Positions 1 through 6,182 are shown, counted from the stretch's first letter. The stretch is 6,182 bases of DNA from Methanobacteriota archaeon (GCA_002685895.1 NYYK01000051.1:1-6182); one strand, 5' to 3'. Made by a program: numbers and translations. The notes: generated by a model not told the origin, from the letters alone.

Positions 1-1
1 A

Positions 2-574
2 CAGAACACGTCATCTGGAAAAACAGGATGGGCAGTTTCAGAATATCTCTATAGAATGGGGCATGATGTTAAGGTTGTACACGGTGAAACTACCGTCTCT
101 CCACCTACATTTTTGACAAATAACATATATCGTAGCGATCCTGTGGAAATGTTAGATTCATTACTAACCATTGCAAAAAGCCAAAATGCTCCAGATTCAT
201 GGATACATTGTGCTGCAGTGTTGGATTATGTAACTAATGAAGTCAGTAATGAGAAAGTAAAGTCAGGTAACAAAAACTGGTCAATCAACTTGGTTCCTTC
301 AAAGAAGCATATTGAAGAATTGACTAATTACTGTGAAGGGGCTACTAGAATTGGTTTCAAACTTGAATCCAATTATGATGATGCTCAACTATTTGCTTCT
401 GCCTCAGAAATGTTAGATAAATATCAACTCGATGGTGTTATTGCTAACCACCTTGAATCTTTGAATGATAGAGTGCCTCGAGCCTTCTGGGTTGACAAAA
501 AGGGTGAAGTAACACCACTACAAGACAACCTCGCCTTGGCAATGATTATTGAGAAGGAAATATGCCGCACATAG
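2..574 (+). CDS. coaBC: Phosphopantothenate-cysteine ligase (CoaB domain, possibly of a CoaBC fusion), 5' truncated
   Basis: This enzyme joins cysteine to 4'-phosphopantothenate, using a nucleotide triphosphate, in cytosolic coenzyme A synthesis. The reading frame is open from base 2, so the gene begins outside the window; the ATG at 56 lies inside the domain and is not the start. The visible 190 residues begin in the CoaB nucleotide-binding signature (QNTSSGKTGWAVSEYL), which resembles the NHSSGKMG region of E. coli CoaBC. Next come the AAVLDY segment and NEKVKSG, matching the family's AAVADY...EKIKK with its conserved lysine. GFKLES and DGVIANHL follow, matching GFaaET and D-x-I-x-A-N. The end, with LALAMIIEKEI, matches the usual C-terminal helix. 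Whether an N-terminal CoaC decarboxylase domain is fused cannot be seen. The stop lies one base before the next ATG, suggesting translational coupling. The family call is secure. Confidence 0.9.
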   Translation, partial: QNTSSGKTGWAVSEYLYRMGHDVKVVHGETTVSPPTFLTNNIYRSDPVEMLDSLLTIAKSQNAPDSWIHCAAVLDYVTNEVSNEKVKSGNKNWSINLVPSKKHIEELTNYCEGATRIGFKLESNYDDAQLFASASEMLDKYQLDGVIANHLESLNDRVPRAFWVDKKGEVTPLQDNLALAMIIEKEICRT

Positions 575-575
575 G

Positions 576-866
576 ATGACTGGAACTGTAATTGCTTTCG
601 AATCTTTAGAACCAATCACCTACTACGGCTCATATATTGGTATGTGTTGTATATTGGGGGCATTTGTATTAGAGACACGGGGAATATTGAATAGCAGAGG
701 TATTAGGTATCTTCTTCTAATGGCAATTGGTTCAGGAATACTAGGGATAAGAGCAATGCATACTGGCGAATGGGCTTTTGTTGTGTTGGAGGTGGCATGG
801 TTATTTGCTTCATTATTAGGGATATTCAAACCAATGCAGCAATTCAAAGCAACTGCGGCAGCATAG
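576..866 (+). CDS. Small three-helix membrane protein, CBU_0592-like
   Basis: This is a 96-residue hydrophobic protein starting at the ATG one base after the coaB stop (TAG-G-ATG). A longer form from a TTG at 549 is possible but would add a charged tail (RRKYAAHR) and overlap coaB, so I prefer 576. There is no clear Shine-Dalgarno; re-initiation after coaB is likely. About three membrane segments can be seen: residues 14-33 (YYGSYIGMCCILGAFVLE), 41-58 (GIRYLLLMAIGSGILGIR) and 64-83 (WAFVVLEVAWLFASLLGIF). The short helices, the central G/N-rich turn and the closing LEVAWLFASLLGIF resemble the CBU_0592-like domain of small, uncharacterised membrane proteins (pattern: helix, R-x-L, helix, then LE-x-x-W). 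I recognise this from pattern only. No catalytic residues are apparent and the function is unknown. It sits between coaB and proS in what looks like one transcription unit, but neither neighbour explains its role. Confidence 0.75.
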   Translation: MTGTVIAFESLEPITYYGSYIGMCCILGAFVLETRGILNSRGIRYLLLMAIGSGILGIRAMHTGEWAFVVLEVAWLFASLLGIFKPMQQFKATAAA

Positions 867-880
867 TATTCAAGCGGTAT

Positions 881-887
881 GGGGGGG
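881..887 (+). repeat. Homopolymer of seven G just upstream of proS
   Basis: Seven G residues stand in the 32-nt gap between the small membrane gene and the proS start, in otherwise AT-rich DNA. The run lies 11 nt before the proS ATG, where a ribosome-binding site would be expected, yet no good GGAGG or GGTGA is present. The run is outside both coding regions as called, so length errors in it would not break either gene. Confidence 0.6.
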
Positions 888-898
888 CGTGTGACATC

Positions 899-2392
899 AT
901 GGGAGGACATGACAAGGCTAAGCGGGGTATCCCGCCTAAGAGCGACTTCAGTGCTTGGTATCCTGCTATAGTAGAAATTGCTGACCTTGTTGACAAGCGA
1001 TATCCAATCAAAGGTATGGATGTTTGGAGACCATATGGTTGGAAGGCAATGAAGAATATTGATGCCTTAACACATTCTGAAATGGAGAGAACAGGGCATG
1101 AAGAAGTAAATTTTCCACTGCTAATACCTGAGGATTTACTAGAAAAGGAGAACAAACTTGTTGCTAGATTAAAATCAGCTCGTGAGGCTGGAGTCGATCC
1201 CTCTGACATGAGGTTCGATGAAGAGGTTGAAGGATTCAAAAAAGAAGTTTATTGGGTGAAACATGCCGGTGAGAATGAACTTGATATTCCCATGTTCCTG
1301 CGCCCAACCTCTGAAACTGCGATGTACACACTTTTCCCATTGTGGATAAGAAGCCATTCTGACCTTCCTCTCAAGACTTACCAGATTGTCAACACCTTCA
1401 GATATGAAACAAAGCAGACACGTTCATTCATTCGTGTTCGTGAGATTCACTTCTTTGAGGCTCATACCGCCCATGTGGATGAAGATGCTGCCACTGCCCA
1501 GATTCAGGAGGATCTAGAGATTGTTGATAACATAATGACTGACTTATGTTTACCAGTTATTGTCTCAAAGAGGCCAGTATGGGATACTTTTCCAGGTGCA
1601 TGGTATACCATTGCCATAGATGTTATCATGCCTAATGGGCGTACTCTACAAGTTGCGTCTTGCCATCATTACCGCGACCAGTGGGCAGTCGCTTTCGATA
1701 TGACCTATGAGGATGAAAATGGGGTGCGCAAGAACTGTCACCAGACAACTTACGGTATGTCTGAGAGGTTGCTTGGGGCTGTTGTTGGAACGCACGGTGA
1801 TGACCACGGTTTGATTTTCCCTCCAAAATCTGCTCCAATACAGGTAGTCATAATGCCTGTTGCCGCTCATAAGAGTGAGGCTGTGATGGAAACCGTGAAC
1901 GCGGTATCAGAGAAACTCAAGAGTTCCGGTTATCGAACTTATCTAGATGATCGTGATATTCGCCCTGGTCAGAAATATTATGATTGGGAGATTAAAGGTG
2001 TCCCCCTTCGACTTGAAATTGGTCCTAGAGATATTGAGAATGGGACTGCATTCGCTGCCCGCCGAACAGGGGGCAAGTCACCTATTTCATTGGATGAAAT
2101 TGTTTCCGCTGTTTCTAACGAATTATCTGAAATCACAGATGAATTGTCATCGCGCTGTAATAACACCATGAATACTATGATTAAACCATTAAATTCATTG
2201 GAGCAGGAAATTGAGGATGCTATCATTTACGAAGTTGCCTTTGACGGAAATGATTCTGATGCAGAAATATTGGAAAAAACAACTGGATTGACAATACTTG
2301 GAGATAGTATGAACCCTTACGATTCACCTCAAGAATGTGTGGTCACTGGAAAGAAGACCACTAGAAGACAACATCTAGCTAGAATGTATTGA
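899..2392 (+). CDS. proS: Prolyl-tRNA synthetase, archaeal/eukaryotic type (class II)
   Basis: ProS charges tRNA-Pro with proline in the cytosol. I start it at ATG 899 (497 residues), because the N-terminus then reads KRGIPPKSDFSAWYPAIV, as usual for the family; the frame is open further upstream (to 770) but that sequence is not ProRS-like. Motif 1 lies at about 47-81, proline/ATP-site LRPTSET at 134-140, motif 2 at 167-190 (FRYETKQTRSFIRVRE), the GRTLQVASCHH segment at 247-257 and motif 3 at about 297-308 (GTHGDDHGLIFP). The anticodon-binding domain spans about 312-410 (DDRDIRPGQKYYDWE). There is no bacterial INS editing domain between motifs 2 and 3. The C-terminal domain ends in RMY, keeping the terminal tyrosine typical of this subfamily. 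Oddities: about 20 extra residues at 86-109 between motif 1 and the PTSET region, and only two cysteines (420, 480) in the C-terminal domain, where many relatives have four zinc ligands. It is the last gene of the + strand block. Confidence 0.96.
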   Translation: MGGHDKAKRGIPPKSDFSAWYPAIVEIADLVDKRYPIKGMDVWRPYGWKAMKNIDALTHSEMERTGHEEVNFPLLIPEDLLEKENKLVARLKSAREAGVDPSDMRFDEEVEGFKKEVYWVKHAGENELDIPMFLRPTSETAMYTLFPLWIRSHSDLPLKTYQIVNTFRYETKQTRSFIRVREIHFFEAHTAHVDEDAATAQIQEDLEIVDNIMTDLCLPVIVSKRPVWDTFPGAWYTIAIDVIMPNGRTLQVASCHHYRDQWAVAFDMTYEDENGVRKNCHQTTYGMSERLLGAVVGTHGDDHGLIFPPKSAPIQVVIMPVAAHKSEAVMETVNAVSEKLKSSGYRTYLDDRDIRPGQKYYDWEIKGVPLRLEIGPRDIENGTAFAARRTGGKSPISLDEIVSAVSNELSEITDELSSRCNNTMNTMIKPLNSLEQEIEDAIIYEVAFDGNDSDAEILEKTTGLTILGDSMNPYDSPQECVVTGKKTTRRQHLARMY

Positions 2393-2394
2393 TA

Positions 2395-2434
2395 CCTTTG
2401 TACCTTACATTACTCAACGTTTGAAGTACCAAAG
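2395..2434. terminator. Imperfect inverted repeat at the convergent junction; possible terminator
   Basis: CCTTTGTAC at 2395-2403 pairs with GTACCAAAGG at 2425-2434, giving nine base pairs with one bulged C and a 21-nt loop. It lies just after the proS stop (2392) and covers the stop codon (2414-2416) and last codons of the opposing gene, so transcripts from both sides would contain it. There is no strong T tract directly after it, and archaeal terminators usually depend on T-rich stretches, so a role in termination or 3'-end protection is a guess. Confidence 0.25.
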
Positions 2435-2989
2435 GCCCAAGATTATTACAGAGGCAATCAAGAGGATAATGTCTGGAATCCCAATTACTCCTTCCAAAAG
2501 GGTTGGTGACCAACCCCAGCCCGTGTCTAGATTTCCTATACTAGCCCAATTTATCTTATTATTACCGTTAGCAGGACATCCACCTCCGGAACAGGAACTC
2601 CCTAAGAAAGATAGGAGTCCGAGTAGATTGAGGATAGATATCAACAATATTCCGCTACCCGCGAGTAGGAGGGATTTATGACTAGATTTCTCAATAGTGG
2701 AATCTGGTAAAGTTGGTGGATCAAAAGGCTCTAAATCCATATCAAGTGTGGGAATTATTTCTATCATCATATCATCTTCTAAGTCTTCACTTAGTGTCTC
2801 TGAAAGGGCACGTTTTGACTCACCTCTAGATAGGCCCATTGTCTCAAGAAAATCTTCTCCATAAATGCGTTCAGCAAGTTTAGCTAGAATAGGGTCCTTT
2901 TCCAAAATTTCAGGGCCAAGTTGCCCATCTAGCAACATCTCCAACTTCTCTGATTGGTCGCTAATAGGAACTCCTCCGTGATAGGCCAA
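2414..2989 (-). CDS. Unrecognised protein with two membrane helices and an acidic linker
   Basis: I do not recognise this 191-residue protein. The start is a TTG at 2989: it directly follows an in-frame stop, and a strong GAGGAG lies seven bases upstream. A later ATG (residue 18) is the alternative. Residues 13-55 look like a small helical cytoplasmic domain (LLDGQLGPEILEKDPILAKL, then AERIYGEDFLETMGL). Residues 56-103 are a polar, acidic, proline-containing linker with many E and D (SEDLEDDMMIEIIPTLDMDL). A membrane helix follows at about 105-130, then a loop with two cysteines (SSCSGGGCPANGN, Cys133 and Cys138) and aromatic residues (TGWGWSP), then a second helix at about 168-188 ending in YFKR. 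With this order both termini are probably cytoplasmic and the Cys-bearing loop external. It lies 48 nt downstream of the transketolase C-subunit gene on the same strand and may be co-transcribed, but no shared function can be inferred. Confidence 0.72.
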   Translation of the reverse strand: MAYHGGVPISDQSEKLEMLLDGQLGPEILEKDPILAKLAERIYGEDFLETMGLSRGESKRALSETLSEDLEDDMMIEIIPTLDMDLEPFDPPTLPDSTIEKSSHKSLLLAGSGILLISILNLLGLLSFLGSSCSGGGCPANGNNKINWASIGNLDTGWGWSPTLLEGVIGIPDIILLIASVIILGLWYFKR

Positions 2990-2996
2990 TTACTGA

Positions 2997-3002
2997 CTCC
3001 TC
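2997..3002 (-). promoter_or_regulatory. Shine-Dalgarno supporting the TTG start at 2989
   Basis: The - strand reads GAGGAG here, followed by seven bases and then TTG. An in-frame TAA directly precedes the TTG, so this is the earliest start possible. A second GGAGGAG occurs just inside the gene (2972-2978), but no start codon in this frame follows it at normal spacing. Confidence 0.65.
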
Positions 3003-3037
3003 ATGAAAGCATTGATTGAAAGGGCGGTGATAATAGT

Positions 3038-3973
3038 TTATTTTCTAGCAATTGCAGAACGCGCAGCCTCTGCTATATGGGTGGGCCCCATACCATATTT
3101 CTCCAACAAGTCATCCCCCTCACCAGATTCCCCAAAGTGATCCTTTACACCTATTCGTTCTAGTGGCCTTGGACAATTACTAGAAAGAAATTCGGCTACA
3201 GCGCCGCCAAGCCCACCAATGATGGAATGGTCTTCAACTGTTACAAAACAGCCACAAGAATCTGCCAGTGAAGAGATTAATTCTTCGTCCAATGGTTTGA
3301 TTGTGTGCATATCAATGACTGCAGCGTTGATACCCTCTTCTGAAAGAGATTCAGCGACTTGAAGAGCCTTAGATACCATGACTCCGCAGGCGATAATTGC
3401 AACATCATTACCAGTTCTGAGAGTAACTCCCTTGCCAATTTCTAGTTGATTGACATTATCTGAGTTGTATATCCGGGGTGTTTTATTTCTAGCCGTGCGA
3501 GTGTATGAAGGAGAGTTCATATTTGCAAGTTGAATGGTCAAAAATTCAGTACTCAAATCATCTGATGGGTGTAGAACAAGCATGTTTGGTAGGCTTCGAT
3601 AGACTGCTAAATCCTCAATTGATTGCGCCGATGAGCCATCGGTTCCGGTATGTACGCCACCGTGGCTACCGCAAATATGCACTGGGATGTTAGGCCTTGC
3701 AATCCCATTCCTAACCTGCTCAAATCCTCTTTCAGTGAATATTGCAAAGGTTGAGGCGAATGGTTTGTATCCGCTAGTGGCAAGACCTGCAGAAACAAGC
3801 ATCATATTTTGCTCAGAAATACCTAATGAAATGGTTCTCTCTGGAAATTCTTTCCTAAACATTTGACTTTTAGTAGATTTACCTAGATCTGCCTCAATCA
3901 CAACAACTTGTGGGTCGTCAGATAATTTTAGCAAGGCTGAGCCATAACCATCTCTAGATGCAGCAACAGTCAT
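3038..3973 (-). CDS. tkt: Transketolase, C-terminal subunit (pyrimidine-binding and C-terminal domains)
   Basis: This is the second half of a split transketolase, which moves two-carbon ketol units between sugar phosphates in the non-oxidative pentose phosphate pathway. Its 311 residues contain the pyrimidine-binding domain (about 4-165) and the transketolase C-terminal domain (about 185-305). Arg7, Asp29 and Glu54 (in GISEQNM, the ThDP-activating glutamate) line up with yeast Arg359, Asp382 and Glu418. SHGGVHTGTDGSSAQSIED at 103-121 corresponds to yeast THDSIGVGEDGPTHQPIE: His104 matches His469 and Asp112 matches Asp477, but the position of His481 is Ala116. The C-terminal domain carries IDMHTIKPLD and VTVEDHSIIGGLGG, as usual. 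The ATG overlaps the TGA of the N-subunit gene by four bases (ATGA) and has a strong GGAGGAG five bases upstream, fitting coupled, stoichiometric synthesis. The family is certain; a different ketose specificity cannot be excluded because of the His change. Confidence 0.93.
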   Translation of the reverse strand: MTVAASRDGYGSALLKLSDDPQVVVIEADLGKSTKSQMFRKEFPERTISLGISEQNMMLVSAGLATSGYKPFASTFAIFTERGFEQVRNGIARPNIPVHICGSHGGVHTGTDGSSAQSIEDLAVYRSLPNMLVLHPSDDLSTEFLTIQLANMNSPSYTRTARNKTPRIYNSDNVNQLEIGKGVTLRTGNDVAIIACGVMVSKALQVAESLSEEGINAAVIDMHTIKPLDEELISSLADSCGCFVTVEDHSIIGGLGGAVAEFLSSNCPRPLERIGVKDHFGESGEGDDLLEKYGMGPTHIAEAARSAIARK

Positions 3974-4839
3974 TTCAACTCCTCCAAAGCAATTGCTAAC
4001 TGTTCATCATTGGGTGCGGCCCCATGGAAGGCAGGGTTATCTTCCATGAAAGAGACACCCTTGCCTTTGATAGTGTGTGCGACAATCACAGCAGGCCGGT
4101 CAGTAATAGTATCAAGCCATTGAATAGATGAAACAACTTCTGACATATCATGGCCATCACATTCCCTAACAGCCCAACCAAATCCTTCCCATTTTGCGGC
4201 GATATCGAATAGTCTCAATTGTACATCCATGAAATCATCATTTTGTATTCGATTTCTATCAACAATAACTTTCAGATTGCCCACTTCATGGTGTACAGCA
4301 GCCATTGCAGCCTCCCATATTTGCCCTTCTTGTAACTCGCCATCCCCCAGCATGACAAATGCAGCTCTATCTGAACCATCCATCCTAGCAGCAAGTGCAA
4401 CACCTAATCCAAAAGACAGCCCCATTCCAAGGCTACCTGCTGAAAAATCAACACCCGGTGTCCATTTCATATCGACATGACCTTGACAAATCCCCCCCAT
4501 GACGCGGTAAGTGGACAAATCTTCCTTAGAAAGAAAGCCCATTTCATTTAGAATTGCATAAATGGCTGGGGACGCGTGTCCTTTACTCATGATGAAGCGA
4601 TCCCTTTCAGAATCTTTGGGCCTCTTAGGGTCAACATTCAGCCTAGTTTTGTATAGGGCAACGAGAATATCTATCGCAGACAGAGAACCACCAGGGTGGC
4701 CTGCACTTGCTCGATGAGTCATCTTGACAATTTCACGCCTACATCTTTTAGCAGTAGATTCTAACTCTTTAAGGCCCTCTTGGTTACTACCACCGTCTCC
4801 ACCACTTGTCATCAACAATAGTCCCCAAACCCGTTGCAT
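3970..4839 (-). CDS. tkt: Transketolase, N-terminal subunit (ThDP pyrophosphate-binding domain)
   Basis: This is the first half of the split transketolase and binds the diphosphate and metal of thiamine diphosphate; it must pair with the C subunit encoded directly downstream. Visible features are HPGGSLS at 48-54, SKGHASP at 86-92, GHVD at 120-123 and AGSLGMGLSFGLGVAL at 134-149. The ThDP motif starts with GDGELQEG at 165-172 and ends at Asn196 in VDRNRIQND. KGKGVSFMED lies at 258-267 and FHG at 271-273. His48, His88 and His121 correspond to yeast active-site His30, His69 and His103. The length (289) is normal for split N subunits. The start may be ATG 4839 or ATG 4812 (residue 10, MTSGGDGG); the first ten residues are not family-like. 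Neither has a strong Shine-Dalgarno, but a weak TATA-like element fits a leaderless start at 4839. It lies 47 nt downstream of the transporter gene. Confidence 0.94.
   Translation of the reverse strand: MQRVWGLLLMTSGGDGGSNQEGLKELESTAKRCRREIVKMTHRASAGHPGGSLSAIDILVALYKTRLNVDPKRPKDSERDRFIMSKGHASPAIYAILNEMGFLSKEDLSTYRVMGGICQGHVDMKWTPGVDFSAGSLGMGLSFGLGVALAARMDGSDRAAFVMLGDGELQEGQIWEAAMAAVHHEVGNLKVIVDRNRIQNDDFMDVQLRLFDIAAKWEGFGWAVRECDGHDMSEVVSSIQWLDTITDRPAVIVAHTIKGKGVSFMEDNPAFHGAAPNDEQLAIALEELK
3979..3985 (-). promoter_or_regulatory. Shine-Dalgarno for the transketolase C subunit
   Basis: The - strand reads GGAGGAG five bases before the ATG at 3973, inside the last codons of the N-subunit gene. Together with the four-base overlap it fixes the start and supports coupled translation of the two subunits. 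Confidence 0.75.
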
Positions 4840-4860
4840 TTGCGTAAGCCTTTGATGATT

Positions 4861-4870
4861 TCCTATACTA
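4861..4870 (-). promoter_or_regulatory. Possible TATA-like element for the transketolase genes
   Basis: The - strand reads TAGTATAGGA here, centred about 26 bases upstream of the ATG at 4839, within the 47-nt gap after the transporter gene. This spacing would suit an archaeal promoter giving a leaderless transcript. The match to a TATA consensus is weak and no clear BRE is seen; read-through from the transporter gene is equally possible. Confidence 0.25.
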
Positions 4871-4886
4871 TTCTAATAATTTGAAC

Positions 4887-6182
4887 TCAATCGGTTTTAA
4901 TTTTTGCAATTAATCTTCTTCCACCATCTAATATTACAGCACCACAATCAATCAATAGTGACAATGGATTCTTTCCAACGGGTAAACTCCGTGTTACCAG
5001 CCAGGTAAATACACCAAAGAACCAAAGGAAGAATATTGCCGAAAGGAAAGGACCCAAAGTTCCGAGGAATGGAATCCAATTATTTGGAGGAGGTAAAGGC
5101 GATGATGGTAATGAGGCTAACACGATGAAAACAGCTACAATAACTCCCATTAGGGCTTCTCCAGCAATTAAACCGGCTGATAGTAGAGTTCCTCTGCTAA
5201 CCAGTTCTTTACCAGATTTAATGGCGGTTTCTGATGGTTGACCTGCTAGGGTTCCATCTACGCGCAAATGTGTAGTTCGAGTGACTAGGTAGTTGAGAAT
5301 ACCGCCCAAGAAAATAGTGGCAGAGAGATAGAATGGGAGGTACATGCCAATTGCAATTGACATAATTGGTAATTTAGGTCCACTTTTACCAAGATACCAG
5401 CGAGAACAGATAATAAGTGCGGCAACAACGATTCCTAAACCAAGCATTGGGGTGTTAACAGAACCTCCAAACATTCCTTCAATAAGGGTACCAATAATTT
5501 CAGCCTGAGGTGCTTCTAATACATTTGAACAACCAGATACAGGATGGGGATTTGCGGCACAATAAGTTGGTGTAATACGAAATGCACTATTTAGAATTGT
5601 TAGAGTAAATGGTGCTACAACAGCTCCAACAAGGACACCAATAAGTTCAGCAATTTGTTGTTTCCAAGGGGTTGCCCCAACAAGATGCCCAGTTTTCAGA
5701 TCCTGCATTACATCACCAGCAATGGCAGCGTTCACTGCTACGACTGAGGCGATAATCAGAGTTGCATACATCAAATCCGTTTGGCTCATGTTTAGGATAA
5801 CACCACCTACTAACCAAACTACAACAGTGGTGGCCATTAGTGTGGCAATTGTCATTCCAGAAACAGGTGAGTTCGATGAACCAACTACTCCAGCAATATA
5901 TCCTGCAACCGCTGAAAAGAAGAAGGCTGTAATTGCCAAGAATATAGCCCCAACTAATGCAAGCAAAAATGAACCTGTTTTCCACCAATAAAAGAGGAAT
6001 GTTAGAAACGCAATAACACCTAAGACGATGAAAGCATACTTCATAGGAATATCTTGTTCTGTTCGACTCAAATCTCCTAATTCATCTGTTGTATTGGAAT
6101 TCAAAGCCTTCTTGAGACCATGTGCAATGGTCTTTCTCATATCTATGAGAGTCCATAATCCCCCAACCACCATACATCCAAC
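4887..6182 (-). CDS. OPT-family transporter (putative oligopeptide transporter), N-terminus cut by window edge
   Basis: This is the C-terminal 431 residues of a polytopic membrane protein of the OPT family, whose members carry oligopeptides or metal chelates, usually with protons. The frame is open to the window edge (reading VGC before the first Met at 6173), and VVGGLWTLIDMRKTIAHGLK resembles an internal OPT segment, so the true start lies outside. OPT hallmarks, numbered from the Met at 6173, include YIAGVVGSSNSPVSGMTIAT at about 91-110, MQDLKTGHLVGATPWKQQIAE at about 154-174, and APQAEIIGTLIEGMF in the middle. About ten hydrophobic segments can be counted. One loop has two cysteines (TYCAANPHPVSGCSNV) that could form an external disulfide. 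The protein ends in a basic tail (GRRLIAKIKTD). OPT proteins are usually 600-700 residues, so roughly a third is missing. Substrate cannot be told from sequence; peptide uptake is the default guess. Confidence 0.88.
   Translation of the reverse strand, partial: VGCMVVGGLWTLIDMRKTIAHGLKKALNSNTTDELGDLSRTEQDIPMKYAFIVLGVIAFLTFLFYWWKTGSFLLALVGAIFLAITAFFFSAVAGYIAGVVGSSNSPVSGMTIATLMATTVVVWLVGGVILNMSQTDLMYATLIIASVVAVNAAIAGDVMQDLKTGHLVGATPWKQQIAELIGVLVGAVVAPFTLTILNSAFRITPTYCAANPHPVSGCSNVLEAPQAEIIGTLIEGMFGGSVNTPMLGLGIVVAALIICSRWYLGKSGPKLPIMSIAIGMYLPFYLSATIFLGGILNYLVTRTTHLRVDGTLAGQPSETAIKSGKELVSRGTLLSAGLIAGEALMGVIVAVFIVLASLPSSPLPPPNNWIPFLGTLGPFLSAIFFLWFFGVFTWLVTRSLPVGKNPLSLLIDCGAVILDGGRRLIAKIKTD

Noticed and set aside
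549..575. TTG start at 549 for the small membrane protein
   Set aside because: It would add a basic tail overlapping coaB; the ATG at 576, directly after the coaB stop, is simpler.
770..898. Longer proS reading frame starting at 770
   Set aside because: It overlaps the small membrane gene and the added residues do not resemble any ProRS N-terminus; ATG 899 gives a family-like start.
879..971. Short reading frame beginning ATG-GGG-GGG across the proS start
   Set aside because: Thirty codons, out of frame with proS, no ribosome-binding site and no recognisable features; kept only as a remark in the leader finding.
844..1239. 131-codon frame on the - strand opposite the proS 5' end
   Set aside because: It is antisense to clear ProRS coding sequence, with no Shine-Dalgarno or recognisable domain.
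5713..5991. Open frames on both strands inside the OPT gene (89-91 codons)
   Set aside because: They lie fully within the well-supported OPT coding region and lack family-like sequence; they are by-products of its codon pattern.
1..6182. A novel defence, mobile or CRISPR-like system
   Set aside because: I read through both strands and saw no direct-repeat array, transposase, integrase, nuclease or toxin-like gene; the content is mainly housekeeping genes plus two small unknown membrane proteins.

Overview
The window looks like a piece of an AT-rich, gene-dense archaeal genome. The reasons are an archaeal/eukaryotic-type prolyl-tRNA synthetase without a bacterial editing insert, a transketolase split into two subunit genes, and short gaps with stop/start junctions. 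I would guess a marine Euryarchaeota-like lineage (Marine Group II/Poseidoniales type), but this is inference. Bacteria with archaeal-type ProRS and split transketolase exist, and there is no rRNA here to settle it.

Layout. The left part (1-2392) runs on the + strand. It holds the 3' part of a CoaB gene (phosphopantothenate-cysteine ligase, coenzyme A synthesis), a 96-residue three-helix membrane protein of CBU_0592-like appearance, and proS. The three genes are tightly spaced (1 and 32 nt gaps) and read like one transcription unit. The right part (2414-6182) runs on the - strand. In transcription order it holds the 3' two thirds of an OPT-family transporter, the transketolase N-terminal subunit, the transketolase C-terminal subunit (ATGA overlap, strong Shine-Dalgarno) and an unrecognised 191-residue protein with two membrane helices and a TTG start. 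The two blocks converge at 2393-2413, where an imperfect inverted repeat lies.

Function. This is mainly core metabolism and translation: CoA synthesis, tRNA-Pro charging, the non-oxidative pentose phosphate pathway, and probably peptide uptake. The two transketolase genes clearly form one enzyme. The two small membrane proteins are the poorly understood parts. I see no mobile element, CRISPR array, RNA gene or defence system, and no gene-free stretch over 300 bases. The points most worth a second look are a missing active-site histidine in the transketolase C subunit, an apparent loss of zinc-binding cysteines plus an insertion in ProRS, and the unknown membrane protein behind the transketolase genes.
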